The notes beneath the pieces were generated by a model, which saw only the letters and a list, made by a program, of their open reading frames with translations, made no database searches and was not told the DNA's origin. A program made the translations under genes and the position numbers. Shown one piece after another: positions 23,055-34,127 of a stretch of DNA of 64,000 nucleotides. Within the stretch, counting starts at the first letter, position 1; each line of letters begins with the position of its first letter. Source of the stretch: Trichosphaerium sp. ATCC 40318 (lineage: Eukaryota > Discosea > Flabellinia > Trichosidae); NCBI GenBank assembly GCA_038496445.1, contig JALMLS010000093.1, positions 806,001 through 870,000 of the forward strand, in the 5' to 3' direction.

Positions 23055-23569
23055 GGGTATTGCCTAACTTAACAAAACTCCCGCAATTGCCTTTAAACTG
23101 ATACCATGACTTCTACGTAGCTGTATACGACATTTTGTAGCTTTTCGACCTTTGTAAATAGAGAAGTTCCTTTTACTCTACCTGAAAGTTATTGCCTTTT
23201 TTGAGATGTACCGAAGCTACTTTTGTATTGAACTCTCAACAAGCTAAACAATACCTTCTAAAACGCAATTTGAGCTTTTTTCTTTTTTTTGATTTGAAAA
23301 CTAAGAAACAGAGCACTTGAACCGAGATGGAGGTGTACCAAAACGCAGTCCTACAGTAAGTTGTGGTTATGTAGAGAAAGTAGCTTTCCAAAAAAGGTGT
23401 TGTTTACTTTTTTTGCATTGTAGCAAGTCGTGTTACTTAGTGCCGTTCTCTAGATAATACTCCGACAAACTACGTAGTTTCTTTCTGTAACCCCATCCTC
23501 CATTCACAAATACACAGGTAAGGTAACAATAAAGTGTACAAACGAGAATTTACTTTTACTTTTTTTTTT
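23055..23569. other. Intergenic
   Basis: No supported gene; only short ORFs without family features. Confidence 0.4.
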
Positions 23570-25069
23570 TTACAATTTCGGTTTCAAAGTCTGTTGGTAT
23601 GCATCGTGTGGATGTTTTACAAACAGTGTACCAACTTGAGCACCTGCCATTATGTCGAGAATTGTACCTCGCTTGTAAGCATTTCCTTTTAAAACAGGCG
23701 TTAATTGAAATAGTAGTTAGTATTTTCGAGAATAAATTGTTACCTATCACAACAGCTGAAATTCCTCCCTCTATTGCAAACTCTGCTGCATCAATTTTTG
23801 ATTGCATACCGCCACGTCCAAGTTGAGACTTATTACCTACTGTATAGTGTAGACCTGGAACATGTACTGAGATTAACTTAGAGCCTAAGAACAATTATGT
23901 TAGATTTGAGAAAAAGAATAACAAAAGTTTAGAACCTTTGGTCGAAGGATGAGCTGTTAGCAAGCCATCCACGTCTGTCATAAGGAGCAAAGCGTCACAT
24001 TTAGTTTCAACAGCAACGAGCGCTGCAAGGCTGTCATTATCCCAGAATAATTTATTCTTTTCGTCACGATTGGCTTCTTGTCGTGTGCTTACCTTTTGTG
24101 GAAACCAAGTTTAACATTCGGTGTTTCTTTTTTAGTTTGTCCGAGGAAAATTATTTCGTGTACGTACAACATCGTTTTCATTCAGGATAGGCACAATACC
24201 CAGTTTCAAGAGAATTTCTATTGTATCATTTAATTGATCTCTGGCCTAAAGATTTTGTTGGTATGTTTTTTCATGACTTTTGTTTCAGAGAACTGAGTGA
24301 CTTACACTTCCTCTGAAATCGGAATCTGTCAAAAGAATTTGCGAACATTGTATGTTTTTTCGTGCGAATAGGTCATCATATAATGACATCAAATGATATT
24401 GTCCAGCAGCTGAGCAAGCTCTAGTATTATTGTAAGGTAAAATATCATAAATAAAATAGATACCAATTGAGCAAAAAAAATTACCTTGGAATTGTGACAC
24501 GCATTTCTCGAAATGTCATATTTTTTAGATCCGGATGAAGACTTGTTGACGCGATTCTAGGGTTTGCCCTTGTTGAATTAGATTACCTATAGTACATATT
24601 TACTCTAAGTATACTCACTTGTAGTTTTGAGCAAGCACTTGAGAACCAAGGCCAACAGATCCGCTGGAGACAAAAATGACCTGAAAAAAAATCTTAACAT
24701 GACATGTCACATTATTTCAAAAAATATGCGTGCTTCTTTACCAAGGGACACTAGCTGCGAAATCTGTTGCTTTTGAAGAGTAAGCGTGAAAGTAAGCAGA
24801 AAAAATAGCTTACTATGATGCTACCTAGGCGACCTAAAGCCGCAGTACCGTCCTTAGCACATACGGCGCTTGTACCAACCTAGTAAGTGTTAAGTGTCAG
24901 GAATTTTCTCATAATCGCGTGGTGACCACATTGAGGCACGTTTTTTCTTAATTTATACGTGGCGAATTAAATAGTTTCATTTTGATTATTCTGGTGTAAA
25001 ATAGGCTACCTTCACTAGAATACGCTTCATGCTTGATAAATCATGTCTACAAACGCCTTTTGTTGTCAT
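23570..25069 (-). CDS. Glutamate 5-kinase
   Basis: Phosphorylates L-glutamate at the gamma-carboxyl, the first step of proline synthesis, in the cytosol. Amino-acid-kinase landmarks in order: KRILVKVGTSAVC, EVIFVSSGSVGLGSQVLA, SAAGQYHLMSLYDDLFA, QILLTDSDF, GIVPILNENDVV, LFWDNDSLAALVA, LLLMTDVDGLLTAHP, QLGRGGMQSKIDAAEFAIEGG, GTILDIMAGAQVGTLF. Nine exons. The intron before VIFVSS has a GC donor (GCACGC, at about 24733). An insertion (RIASTSLHPDLKNMTFREM) sits after the VSSG loop. The protein ends soon after GTLF, so there is no PUA domain and no fused gamma-glutamyl phosphate reductase. Confidence 0.93.
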
Positions 25070-25329
25070 TTTTCTTTCGTGTCGATGTAAGTGATGTGTT
25101 TGTGATAGAAACGACGAGGTAAGGCGTAAATTAGTATTTGTTTACTAACTTTGAGACTTAAAGCTAAAAGTTGGTGTTTGTTCCCTGAAATGACAGCACT
25201 CTCGATTTCTAATGAAAGTATCGATTTCAAGGGACCTCATATCGACAACAATGTTACGGCGGAGCGTTTTGACGACTGCTGACTAGCTTACCCTTCTTTT
25301 TTTGTTGCATTTGTCAGAACTCTATCAAA

Positions 25330-25788
25330 ATGGCAGAAGCTAAAGCAGGCGCGATGATGTTGAAGTACAAAGTACGTTTTATCCATTTCAGTCGCACTGA
25401 TAAAAATTCATGTTTTGCGTAGAAGTACATTCCTAAGGTAAAGGACAAGACCTGGGCGCTCGTTTGCTTTATCATTAACTGCATATTCCCTGGTACGTAC
25501 TTGCAATACTCAGCAGTTACTTATAATACCTACAGGAGTTGGTACATTGATTGCTGGATGCCGTACACACCTTTAAATCCCTTTTTGCAACTCACACTCC
25601 GTAGTTACTGATTGTCATACCTGGGCTCTTATCTTTGGCATTCTTCAACTCCTCCTAGGTTTCCTTATCATTGGATGGATTTGGGTATTTAACTTTTTTC
25701 TTACTATTTTAAAGCGTGTCCTTATTGTTGTTTGTAGAGTATTATTTGGGGCTTTTTCATATGGAAGAGATCTAAATTGATATTGTAG
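25330..25788 (+). CDS. SPEC3/Stum-like small membrane protein
   Basis: About 100 residues in five exons: MAEAKAGAMMLKYKKYIPKV, then TM1 WALVCFIINCIFPGVGTLIA with the family's PGxGT-AG signature, a short loop, TM2 ALIFGILQLLLGFLIIGWIW and the closing SIIWGFFIWKRSK. This matches the SPEC3/Stum family, whose animal members act in mechanosensory cilia. TM2 plus WSIxWG is the strongest evidence. The start is chosen at the first ATG after an in-frame break. Divergent from the glutamate 5-kinase, which starts 260 bases away. Confidence 0.75.
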
Positions 25789-25980
25789 ACTGGGTTGCAT
25801 CATCAGCACTTTTGGAATAAGAATCGGCCATGTTTGTAATAATATACTATGACTGTTCTATTCAAACATTCGTTAGCGTGTAGTTATTCATTGTGGTTCA
25901 AATGAGTACACAACCTAAACTTCTGTAAAAAAGTCAGCGTGATTTCAAATAAAACTGAAGCGGTGCATACCACAACAACA

Positions 25981-28828
25981 ATGGCAGAACCGTTTGATGA
26001 AAGCAAACGATTTTGGGTACCAGAAGATGATTATGACGTTATTCTGTTAGGCACAGGATTTATTGAGTCTGTTGTTGCCGGGTACGCTAGGAAGTGCTTT
26101 AATCGCATATAATGACGTATAAAAGGGCTATGGCACGCTCTGGTAAAAAAGTATTACATATTGAAAGCGCCGCTAACTACGGTGGTACTAACGTAAACTT
26201 GAACCTGCAAGCGTTTACAGACTACTTGGAGGAGCAGCAACTTCTTAAACGTAAGCACATGAAGTGTAACGTCGAAAAGACTAATAGTATTGCTATAGCA
26301 GAGCCAGCAAAGCCACCAGCGCCAGTTGAGGTTGATGGTCAACACGAAATAGCGAATTATCCTCCAGCAGCTCTTGTAACAAACGTTTCTACGTATAAAA
26401 ATTACGCCACAACGAATGTACAAGCCTCAACTGCTGCTGTAACGCCGACTGATTCTAAAACCGAAACTACACCCACGACGGACCCACCGGCGGAACCACC
26501 TACGAAACCAAAGCCTGTACGTCGATAAATAAATGGCACTACGCTAACAAAAAATCAAACAAGGAAATTAACAGCCAGGACTTGTTTGCTGAGCGAGTGG
26601 CTCGACGCTATAATCTCGACGTAGCACCAAAATTGATATGGGGCAACAGTGATCTTGTAAGCACGCTCATAAGGTAGGGTTATTTATTTCAATTCAAGAA
26701 AACTTTACATTTGTTTCAGGTCTGGTACTGGACGTTATTTGGAGTTTAAGTGCCTTGAACATTGTTATATGTTTATTGGAGGTTCCTTTCAAAAAGTAAG
26801 TGATGTGTTTTAACCAAATAAGTGTCATGAAGGAGGGATCAAGTTGAGAACTAAGTCATTTTTTTAGGTGCCTTGTTCAAAAGGAGATATTTTTTCAAAT
26901 AAATTTATATCTCTTCTGGAAAAGCGTGTATTGATGAAGTTTATTGATAGCGTTCTTAATGATGATCAAAGGGTACAAAAATGACACCACTTTGATTGTT
27001 ATCTTTATTTGTAGTTGACATTGTGTTATTAGAATGAAATTGTTCAAAATTATGCCACAAAGCCGTTTGTAGAGTTACTCAAAGATAAAAAGTTATCTGA
27101 TTCTTTACAATCATTTATTCTATATTCTATTGCTCTTCACGATGGAAGTAAAGCTCAATCAGGTACGGTAGAAAAAAGAAGAAGTGATTGCCAATTTTTT
27201 TCTTCATTTTTTTTTTTCACAAACATTTAGAGGAGCTATCGACGATTGAAGGTCTTACTTTACTTGGTCGTTACTTCAAGTCTCTTGGTGCTTATGGAGC
27301 TACACCATTTTTAGCAAGTCTTTATGGTTCTGGAGAGATTTCTCAGGCGTACTGCAGGTACGCAATTTATCCCAATGTGATTTCTGTTGTTTTGTTCAAA
27401 AAGAATTAATTGTTCATAAAAAAACCTTTTGGCTTCTTACTTTATTTATAGGTTAAGTGCTGTTTATGGTGGTATATATTTAATCAATACTAAACCTACA
27501 AAAATATTTTATGATAAAGAAACTGGAAAAGCCTGCGCTGTAGAGACCAACCATGGACAAAAAGTAACTTGCAAAAATCTTATTAGTAACTATGATCATT
27601 TACCTTTCTACACATCGAATGAGTACACGTACGATATTTTGGATTGCTATCAAACTGTACACTATATTTACATGATAATTTTAGGTCTGTATCAAGATGT
27701 ATTTGTATTGTAGACGGTGCGGATAAAGAAGCAAACAACCAAAACTTTTTTTTTTCCATAGCCTTTGCAAACTAAAAATTGTACAAACTCGGTCTTTGAT
27801 TGTTCATGCTACAGTCTGATACTTTTGTGTTAATTTTCGGATTTTTTGTTTGTTTTTAGAAGCGTAAACTTTTGCACGTGCTGTTTTAGTAATTTTATTT
27901 TGATGGAACTGATTAATGTCTTCTTTTTTTTCTTTCAGTACTTTATTGGCTGACAACTGTGCTCTAGATCAAGTCGTCAATGATAAAATTATTATGGGTG
28001 TTATACCTCCAGGAATATTCAGCCATGAATACCCTGTAAAGGTAATACAACTAGATAGCGGCATGCACGTATGCGATAAAGGAAAATGTAAGCACAAAAT
28101 TTTTTACTAAGCAGCTTTCCTTTTTCCAATTTACGAAGCCTAACACCCTTCAAAGATGTGTTATACTTTTCTACACGGTCTACGGGCACAGCTGAAGAAG
28201 ATTTGAGAACTACAGTAGAGTCATTCACACGTCTTTCTGCTGGTAAGTCCAACTTGGTTTTGTTTAAACTTACGTTTTTCTTCACTTTAGATAGCACCGA
28301 TACTGAAAAGCCTTTGGCTTTATGGGCTGTTTTCTATAACCAGAAGATTCGTAAAGGATTAGAAACACCAGAAAATGTATATATGGTTGATGATCCAGAT
28401 AGTTCTCTTAGTTTCGACTCACAGCTAGACAGGGTAAACTAAAGACTCATAGTTGACAAAAACACTGTTTTTTCTTTAGAAGCTTGACTTAAACTATTCA
28501 ATCTTGTTTATTTTACTAGCTGCTTTGCTTATTATGTGTACTAGGCACTTGAAATCTTCAAGGGTATTTGTGGTGAGGATGCTGAGTTTATTGAACAAGT
28601 ACCAGATCCAAATGATGTTCAATGGGTATGTTGTTCATTTGAATGTAAAGAATTAGTTTCCTAATATTTATGCAGACTGAGGAAACTGAGGGAGGTGAGA
28701 CTGAGAAGGAAACTGAAGCAGTAGACCAAAAAGAAGGAGAACCAGAGTCAGAGAAAGATACTGCTACAACTGACGGTGAAAACTTAGAAAACAAGACGGA
28801 TACAAAATCTGAGGAAGCACCTCAGTAA
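25981..28828 (+). CDS. Rab escort protein (REP/CHM)
   Basis: Presents new Rab proteins to geranylgeranyl transferase II. The FAD-like N-terminal motif DYDVILLGTGFIESVVAG and KVLHIESAANYGG are shared with GDI. REP-like features are the long low-complexity insertion (Pro/Thr-rich, 26250-26525), VPCSKGDIFSNKFISLLEKR, LLGRYFKSLGAYGATPFLAS, LYGSGEISQAYCRLSAVYGG, and a late region GVIPPGIFSHEYPVKVIQ followed by TGTAEEDLRTTVE. The acidic C-terminal tail (TEEVGG-type, EGEPESEKDTATTDGEN) ends EEAPQ-TAA. At least a dozen exons. REP fits better than GDI because of the insertions and the far C-terminal domain, and no GDI lipid-binding pattern is seen. Confidence 0.85.
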
Positions 28829-29157
28829 AAGTAACTTGTAAGACTGTGAAAGAAATATTATTGGGCTTACATCTGTGCCAACAAGTGTCGAACTAGTGTG
28901 GTTTAAATACCCCATTTCAAAATAAAAAGTATGCTTTGGACGTAAAAATGAGGTGACCAGTCCATAAATAAAAGTTCGAAAAAAAAGCATCGTCATTTGC
29001 GAAAGGTTCCTTAAGATAGTCATCTTAAGATTTTATTTCAAATTAGTTCATTAATTTACGGTAAATTCTGAACTTGTCTATATTACATGTACTGAGCGAC
29101 ATGGGTAGTAAGGATGAAGTAAGGTAACATTGTTTATTAGTATGTATTTTTGAATTG
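28829..29157. other. Convergent 3' intergenic region
   Basis: Lies between two convergent genes; no feature seen. Confidence 0.4.
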
Positions 29158-29899
29158 TCAGTCGTATTTTGAACATAAACAAGACAGTCCGAGAAACCTG
29201 CATTGCTTGGTAGTCTTTGATTCGATACATATTAGAGTAATGAATTCCACTAGAATGAAGACATTGTGAAATACAGCAAATACAACTGAGATTGTTAATG
29301 TATTGAACTCTGCTTCAAGTGGAAAACAAATAGTGGTAACAATGAGGAACTGACTCATGTAGCATATCTGCATCACACCAGAGAATGTATGGAAAGATTT
29401 ACATGTTTTTAGTATGTGTAAACACATGCATATTTGACATAAATCAATGAGAAGAATGACAAAAAGCGGAATGAAGTGCTAGAGTAAGAATTAGGTTTTT
29501 TTGTTGAAAAACACATTCAAAAAACAAGTGTTGTTTGGGTTTATGTTCTGCCTAAATTCGTCTTTGAGTACTTACTGTGAAAAATACAACTAGAAGATCA
29601 ATTGCTTTAGAACGTGTGTTATGTGTAATTACGGCAATGGGAACCTACGAGCGAATAAGCAAGAAACTTTGATGTTTCTTAATGTAAAACGTGACATACA
29701 TAGAACATAGCTATAGTTAAAAGTGCCCAGACCGTCCTTGATGCAAGGTATATCCCAGAAACGTATTTGTAAGTTTTACCACGTGTTGGTTCGGTTTCTA
29801 TTAGCAGCGTAAGTGGAACTACTTTAGTTTTTTGAGTTCGACTGTACTGTATTTCAGCGGGTCAACTTCTGAAGGAGTTTCTGTCATAAATGTGCTCAT
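29158..29899 (-). CDS. Four-transmembrane protein, family copy B
   Basis: ATG 29899 (MSTFMTETPSEVDPLKYSTV). Later exons carry hydrophobic helices: VWALLTIAMFYV, HFIPLFVILLIDLCQICMCL, QFLIVTTICFPLE and ISVVFAVFHNVFILVEFITL. The C-terminus is CRFLGLSCLCSKYD-TGA, which parallels the plus-strand gene at 21524. The first intron appears very short (about 25 nt), or the real first exon differs. Function not recognised. Confidence 0.55.
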
Positions 29900-30630
29900 G
29901 GTTGGGTCGTGTTGTGTTATATGTTAAAATGAATATTATATGATTGTCGTAAGTACACGTTGTGTCACTATGGGGCAGAAATTTCGCGAATTTTTAGAAA
30001 TAAAAAAGAATTTGGGGACAGGAGCACGTGGGGTAAACAAAGTAACTTTCATATCTTTTAACGTTTAGAACGTGTTAGAGTAGTACTATGGTACAACTAT
30101 ATTTTACCCCAAGTGATATATTCCTTCAACAAATCTGACACGCGTAGCAAAAATGTGGAAGACAGTATTTACTAAAACGCAGTCAAAGAAAACGGCTTTT
30201 TTCTCCTTTCACGTCACGAAAATGGTTTGTTTTCAATTTTATAGTCAACACAGTTTCTGCTCGCAAAGCGTGGAGGCATTAAATGAGAAGAAGGCGGGTC
30301 GAGGTTGCTAACAGACTTGTTGGACCGGTTCCTTCGTTAAAGACAATCTTCCAGTGATTTTTGTGTGTTTCTTAAATTGTTTATTATTATAAGTGTACAA
30401 AATAACTGACACAATGTATTTATTTTATTATGATAGTACCATCACAAGAATTTTTTTTTGTTTTTTGCTGCAGAAATATGGTGGATTGCACGTGTTCTTT
30501 CGATTTGGTTGATAGCACGTGTTCTTTGGATTTGGTCGATATTCGTATTTACTAGTCTTTAATCCATTGTATCGATACAGTGAGTTCACCACTCTTTATC
30601 TAGAAATACAGGTTAATACTAGGTAGTTTT
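29900..30630. other. Intergenic with a short tandem duplication
   Basis: Upstream sequence of the 4-TM gene and downstream of the C2 gene. 30488-30541 holds two copies of GCACGTGTTCTTT(C/G)GATTTGGT(T/C)GATA. No ORF supported. Confidence 0.5.
30488..30541. repeat. Two-copy direct repeat, 27-bp unit, containing CACGTG
   Basis: GCACGTGTTCTTTCGATTTG and GCACGTGTTCTTTGGATTTG follow each other directly with two to three mismatches over the unit. It may be a small regulatory duplication. Confidence 0.6.
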
Positions 30631-33503
30631 CTACTTTGTTTTCTTTTTCGAAAAGAGACTTACTGGTTTTTTCTTTGCAGCACGTTTTTTTGGATCCGTG
30701 AGTTTGAATGTACGTTCAACAGGGCCACTTTTTTGTTTGAGTATAACATCATTGGCTACAACTATTTCAGCTTCACCCATAAATATTTCTTTTCCGAATC
30801 TATTCCAATCCCAACAAACAATACTCAAAGTCTCATCGGATTTGCAAGGTCTTTGGATAAAAATAATTAGTAATTCAATGCAACCCTTGTATTCAAAAAT
30901 AGCGGTGATAGATAGTGTACAACCACAACAAATGAGATGTGTTATTTTTATAAAGGGTGAATGTACAGGTGGTCCAAAAGAAGAAGGAAAAAAAAGATAC
31001 GTACATTTTGATATCTAGCTTTTTCCAAACAGGAGTTAGGGTCTTCTTCTTTTTTGCGGTTGTAGTATCTTTAATCTCTTCGCCTTCCCTTTCAAACCAA
31101 ATGTAAGGATCGCTGGTCTTTTCTAAAGAAAATAACTTATTAAGACATCATTTAGACAGGTCAAGATTGTAAACAACAACAAGCAACATTATCAAAATCA
31201 AATTGAATAGAATCAAAAGTTGTACTTACTATCGCAGGCAATCAAGTCCTTTCCAGAGAGTTTTGATATCACCAATGTTCCTGAAGCTACATCAGCTCCC
31301 TTATGCCCAGTTCTCTTTACTCTTGTTTTTGGAATAGAACCATATTTTACAACCTCAGGAAGCTTGTCTGTTGTCTGTTTTGATGGATTAGTTTGAATGT
31401 ACTTGACTGTTTATTGATTTCAAAAAAAACGTACTGTCACATCAGCGAGTTTAATGACTTCATCTATATGAGGCTCCACAAATGAGCTATCATCACAGTA
31501 GATCATTATTTGGTTGGTCCATGCCCATGTTTCTCTGATAGTTTGGACTAGTTCGACTTTCTTTTCAATAGTCTCCTCATCGTCTTCAGTATCTACAAAT
31601 CAAATTCAGTTATGAACAATGAACACGCAAGTAAGGCAATCGCATTGTAAGGTCCGTTTCGGTGTATGTGAGCGTACCTATACTGACAAGAATGCGGATA
31701 CTTCTAAACAAAAACAATTGTTAGAAAACTGAAAAAAAAGTTCGAGTTGTGGTTTATTTTGTTTACTTACCCATCTTCGCCCTTTAGGATATTTTCGACG
31801 TGAGTCTCGAGTGTTTCTTCAGCCCATATTTGTGCATCTAATCAAATGGTTTAGTAAATAAAATACACAATCGAAATTGATAGCGTATACCTTCATGTTC
31901 TTCGTCTCTGTCTTCAATCCAACGTGCTACCATAACGCCATTATTTTGAATTTTACGAATAGCTTCCTTAAAAATAGAGTAAGCACGTGACTTCTATTGT
32001 ATTTCCTGAAAGTTACGGTACCCCAATATCCTCTCCATCTGAGTCTCCTATCCACAGGAGTGTTGAACAATGACAGTACCTACAAACAAGTGAGTGCAAC
32101 GCGCCACGAGACGTTATGAGCGTACTTTTTGACGCAACTCTCAAGTGCTGCTACACCAGCGTTTGGATGGTCAATGAGGCCCTCTTCAGTCTTTAAGCAC
32201 TCATCTACTGTCTTCACACTGCGTTTGCTAGTGTACACCATCACTGGCACCTAAAAGAACGTCAACACGTTGTAAGGTATTATTTCGTTTATAATTTAAC
32301 TTGCCTGTATGCTGTCAAGCATAAGTTGTTGTATAAGAAACTTGTAAGCATCTTCTTCAGGATCATCGCCTTTCTCTTTTGGATGGTTCGTATTACAAAT
32401 AATTCTCTAAATAGTCGATTTAATACGCATCCAGAGACAAGAAATAGCACTTACCCAACGCCATAGTGCTGAAGTGTCCATACTGATATCACGGTTCGCC
32501 ATAAGATCAGTGTAAAGCTGAGATAAACGTTAAAAATGAAGAATGTTGTACAGACTTTGGTATCTAGATAATTCGTACCTCTTTATAGCATGTACGTTGT
32601 ACAACAACTAATTTTTCAGTACCCTCCGTGATTTTTTTGATGAAAATATCTGTGAACACGTGTTAGGAACCAGTTTTTCTTCAATTTTAGCGAAACAAAA
32701 AGAAAAACCCGAAATCAGTCTTTTTTTTCGCCTTACCATTATTCTCTGGATGAGCATCAAGCCACGTGATCATTCTAGAAAACGTTAATCAACTTTGACA
32801 AAATAATTCGGGTTTGTTTGTCGTACTGTAGGTTTAGGTCTTCCCTCATTAGCTCCATAACTCCATTTGCTTTTGACACTAGTTAACGGGTTAGCAAAGG
32901 CAAAATAATAAAAAAATAGCCTAGCATACTGAATAGCTCCTGGAGCTCATCACGTGACGTATTATTAGTCAGTAATGCGGATTCTATGCGAGAGCTACAT
33001 AAGAGAGAAATATCGCCAACAGCTTGAGATATTCTTCCGTCTATCTCCTAAAACGTGTTGTTACCGAAAAGGGCGCCCTATGTTTTAATAACCAAAATTA
33101 TTTCGTACCACAAAGTTGTCTTTTGCCGATTGAAACGAGAAGATCTGGCCGAAAATATTCTTCTGCGTGAACTTTTCGACGTATGCTTGCGCGTCGACGC
33201 AGATATCAAGAAGTATTTTTAAGCACGTCGATGCTTTGCCTTCTTGTAACGCTTTTCTATGATTATCCTCTATCATAGGGCATTAATAAGGTGGTCATTT
33301 TAGTAAACAAATTAAACAACAATCAAAAAAAAACCGTTTCCTTTTAACGCACGTGCTAGGATCTCGTCTAGGCCTTGTAATCTCGTAATAAGCCGTTTAC
33401 ATAAAACCTTGTTGTTCTTCACGCCCTCGTATATGTCTATGATGAGCGTGATAGCTCCGTGTACCTTCTCAATAGCGTCAAGTATTTCTAGAGGACCTGC
33501 CAT
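30631..33503 (-). CDS. MLKL-like helical domain, receiver-like region and C2 domain protein
   Basis: ATG 33503 (MAGPLEILDAIEKVHGAITL). Residues 1-140 form helices like the MLKL/HeLo four-helix bundle: NNKVLCKRLITRLQGLDEIL, CLKILLDICVDAQAYVEKFT, QIFSFQSAKDNFVEIDGRIS. The middle resembles inactive response-regulator receiver domains: ITWLDAHPENN, IICNTNHPKEKGDDPEEDAY, VPVMVYTSKRSV, then a second similar unit from STLLWIGDSDGEDIGEAIRK to NQIMIYCDDSSF. The C-terminus is a C2 domain: GTLVISKLSGKDLIACD, SDPYIWFE, TLTPVWKK, IVCWDWNRFGKEIFMGEAEI, then a Lys-rich tail. About 15 exons, one with a GC donor (32304). Known: MLKL/HeLo domains permeabilise membranes; C2 domains bind lipids. Inferred: a membrane-acting signalling or death effector. 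Domain calls are by eye. Confidence 0.6.
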
Positions 33504-34127
33504 TCTTGTAGTGGTTGAAAGAATATGAAGTTTGGGCGTTGTGAATGTTATGAGCGAACCGGCGCAGATTTCTTTCTGTTAACAGAAAGGTTTCTAAAGT
33601 GATGGTTAAAACATAGTAAATGTTTTACCAGTGTATCCCATGTGAGTTTATAAACAGCACAATAATTGTTCTGTTAAACAGAAATTAAAATGTTTTAGAA
33701 TTTTCATGGTCTTTACGGAAAGAAAGCCGGCTTTTTGGACTTCATATTGATATAAGTCTACCACTCAGGTAAGGCTTATGTCTCGTTACAGAAATAATGT
33801 ACTTGGGGATGGTTTTTCGGTTTTCAGCTAAACACAACTATTGTATTCCATCATAAAATATTTAGCGAAACAAAGGGTGGTGTTTTCTCTGTGGAGACTG
33901 AAGAGAACTCTCTTTCATTATTCCCTATTTGTGTAAGATAGTGACGTGTTGGATATATTTATTTACTTTGTCCATTTAATTGGTAAAACCAGTCTCACTG
34001 GACGATAGTGCTATGTATTTATTTAGTTTGGTATGTTCAACAGATTCCTTCTTTCTTCTCAATAAAGGTATTCATGGTTTAGCTTAGGCGTTTTACTGAA
34101 TCTCAGTTTTTTCTAGTGCGAAGCCGT
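33504..34127. other. Intergenic
   Basis: No gene seen. It contains AT-rich sequence and short repeated CTTTCTGTTAACAGAAAGG-like palindromic sequence at about 33573-33592, in the promoter region of the MLKL-like gene. Confidence 0.4.

Noticed and set aside
25981-28828. Rab GDI rather than REP
   Set aside because: Long insertions and the extra C-terminal domain (TGTAEEDL) fit REP; GDI is shorter and more conserved.
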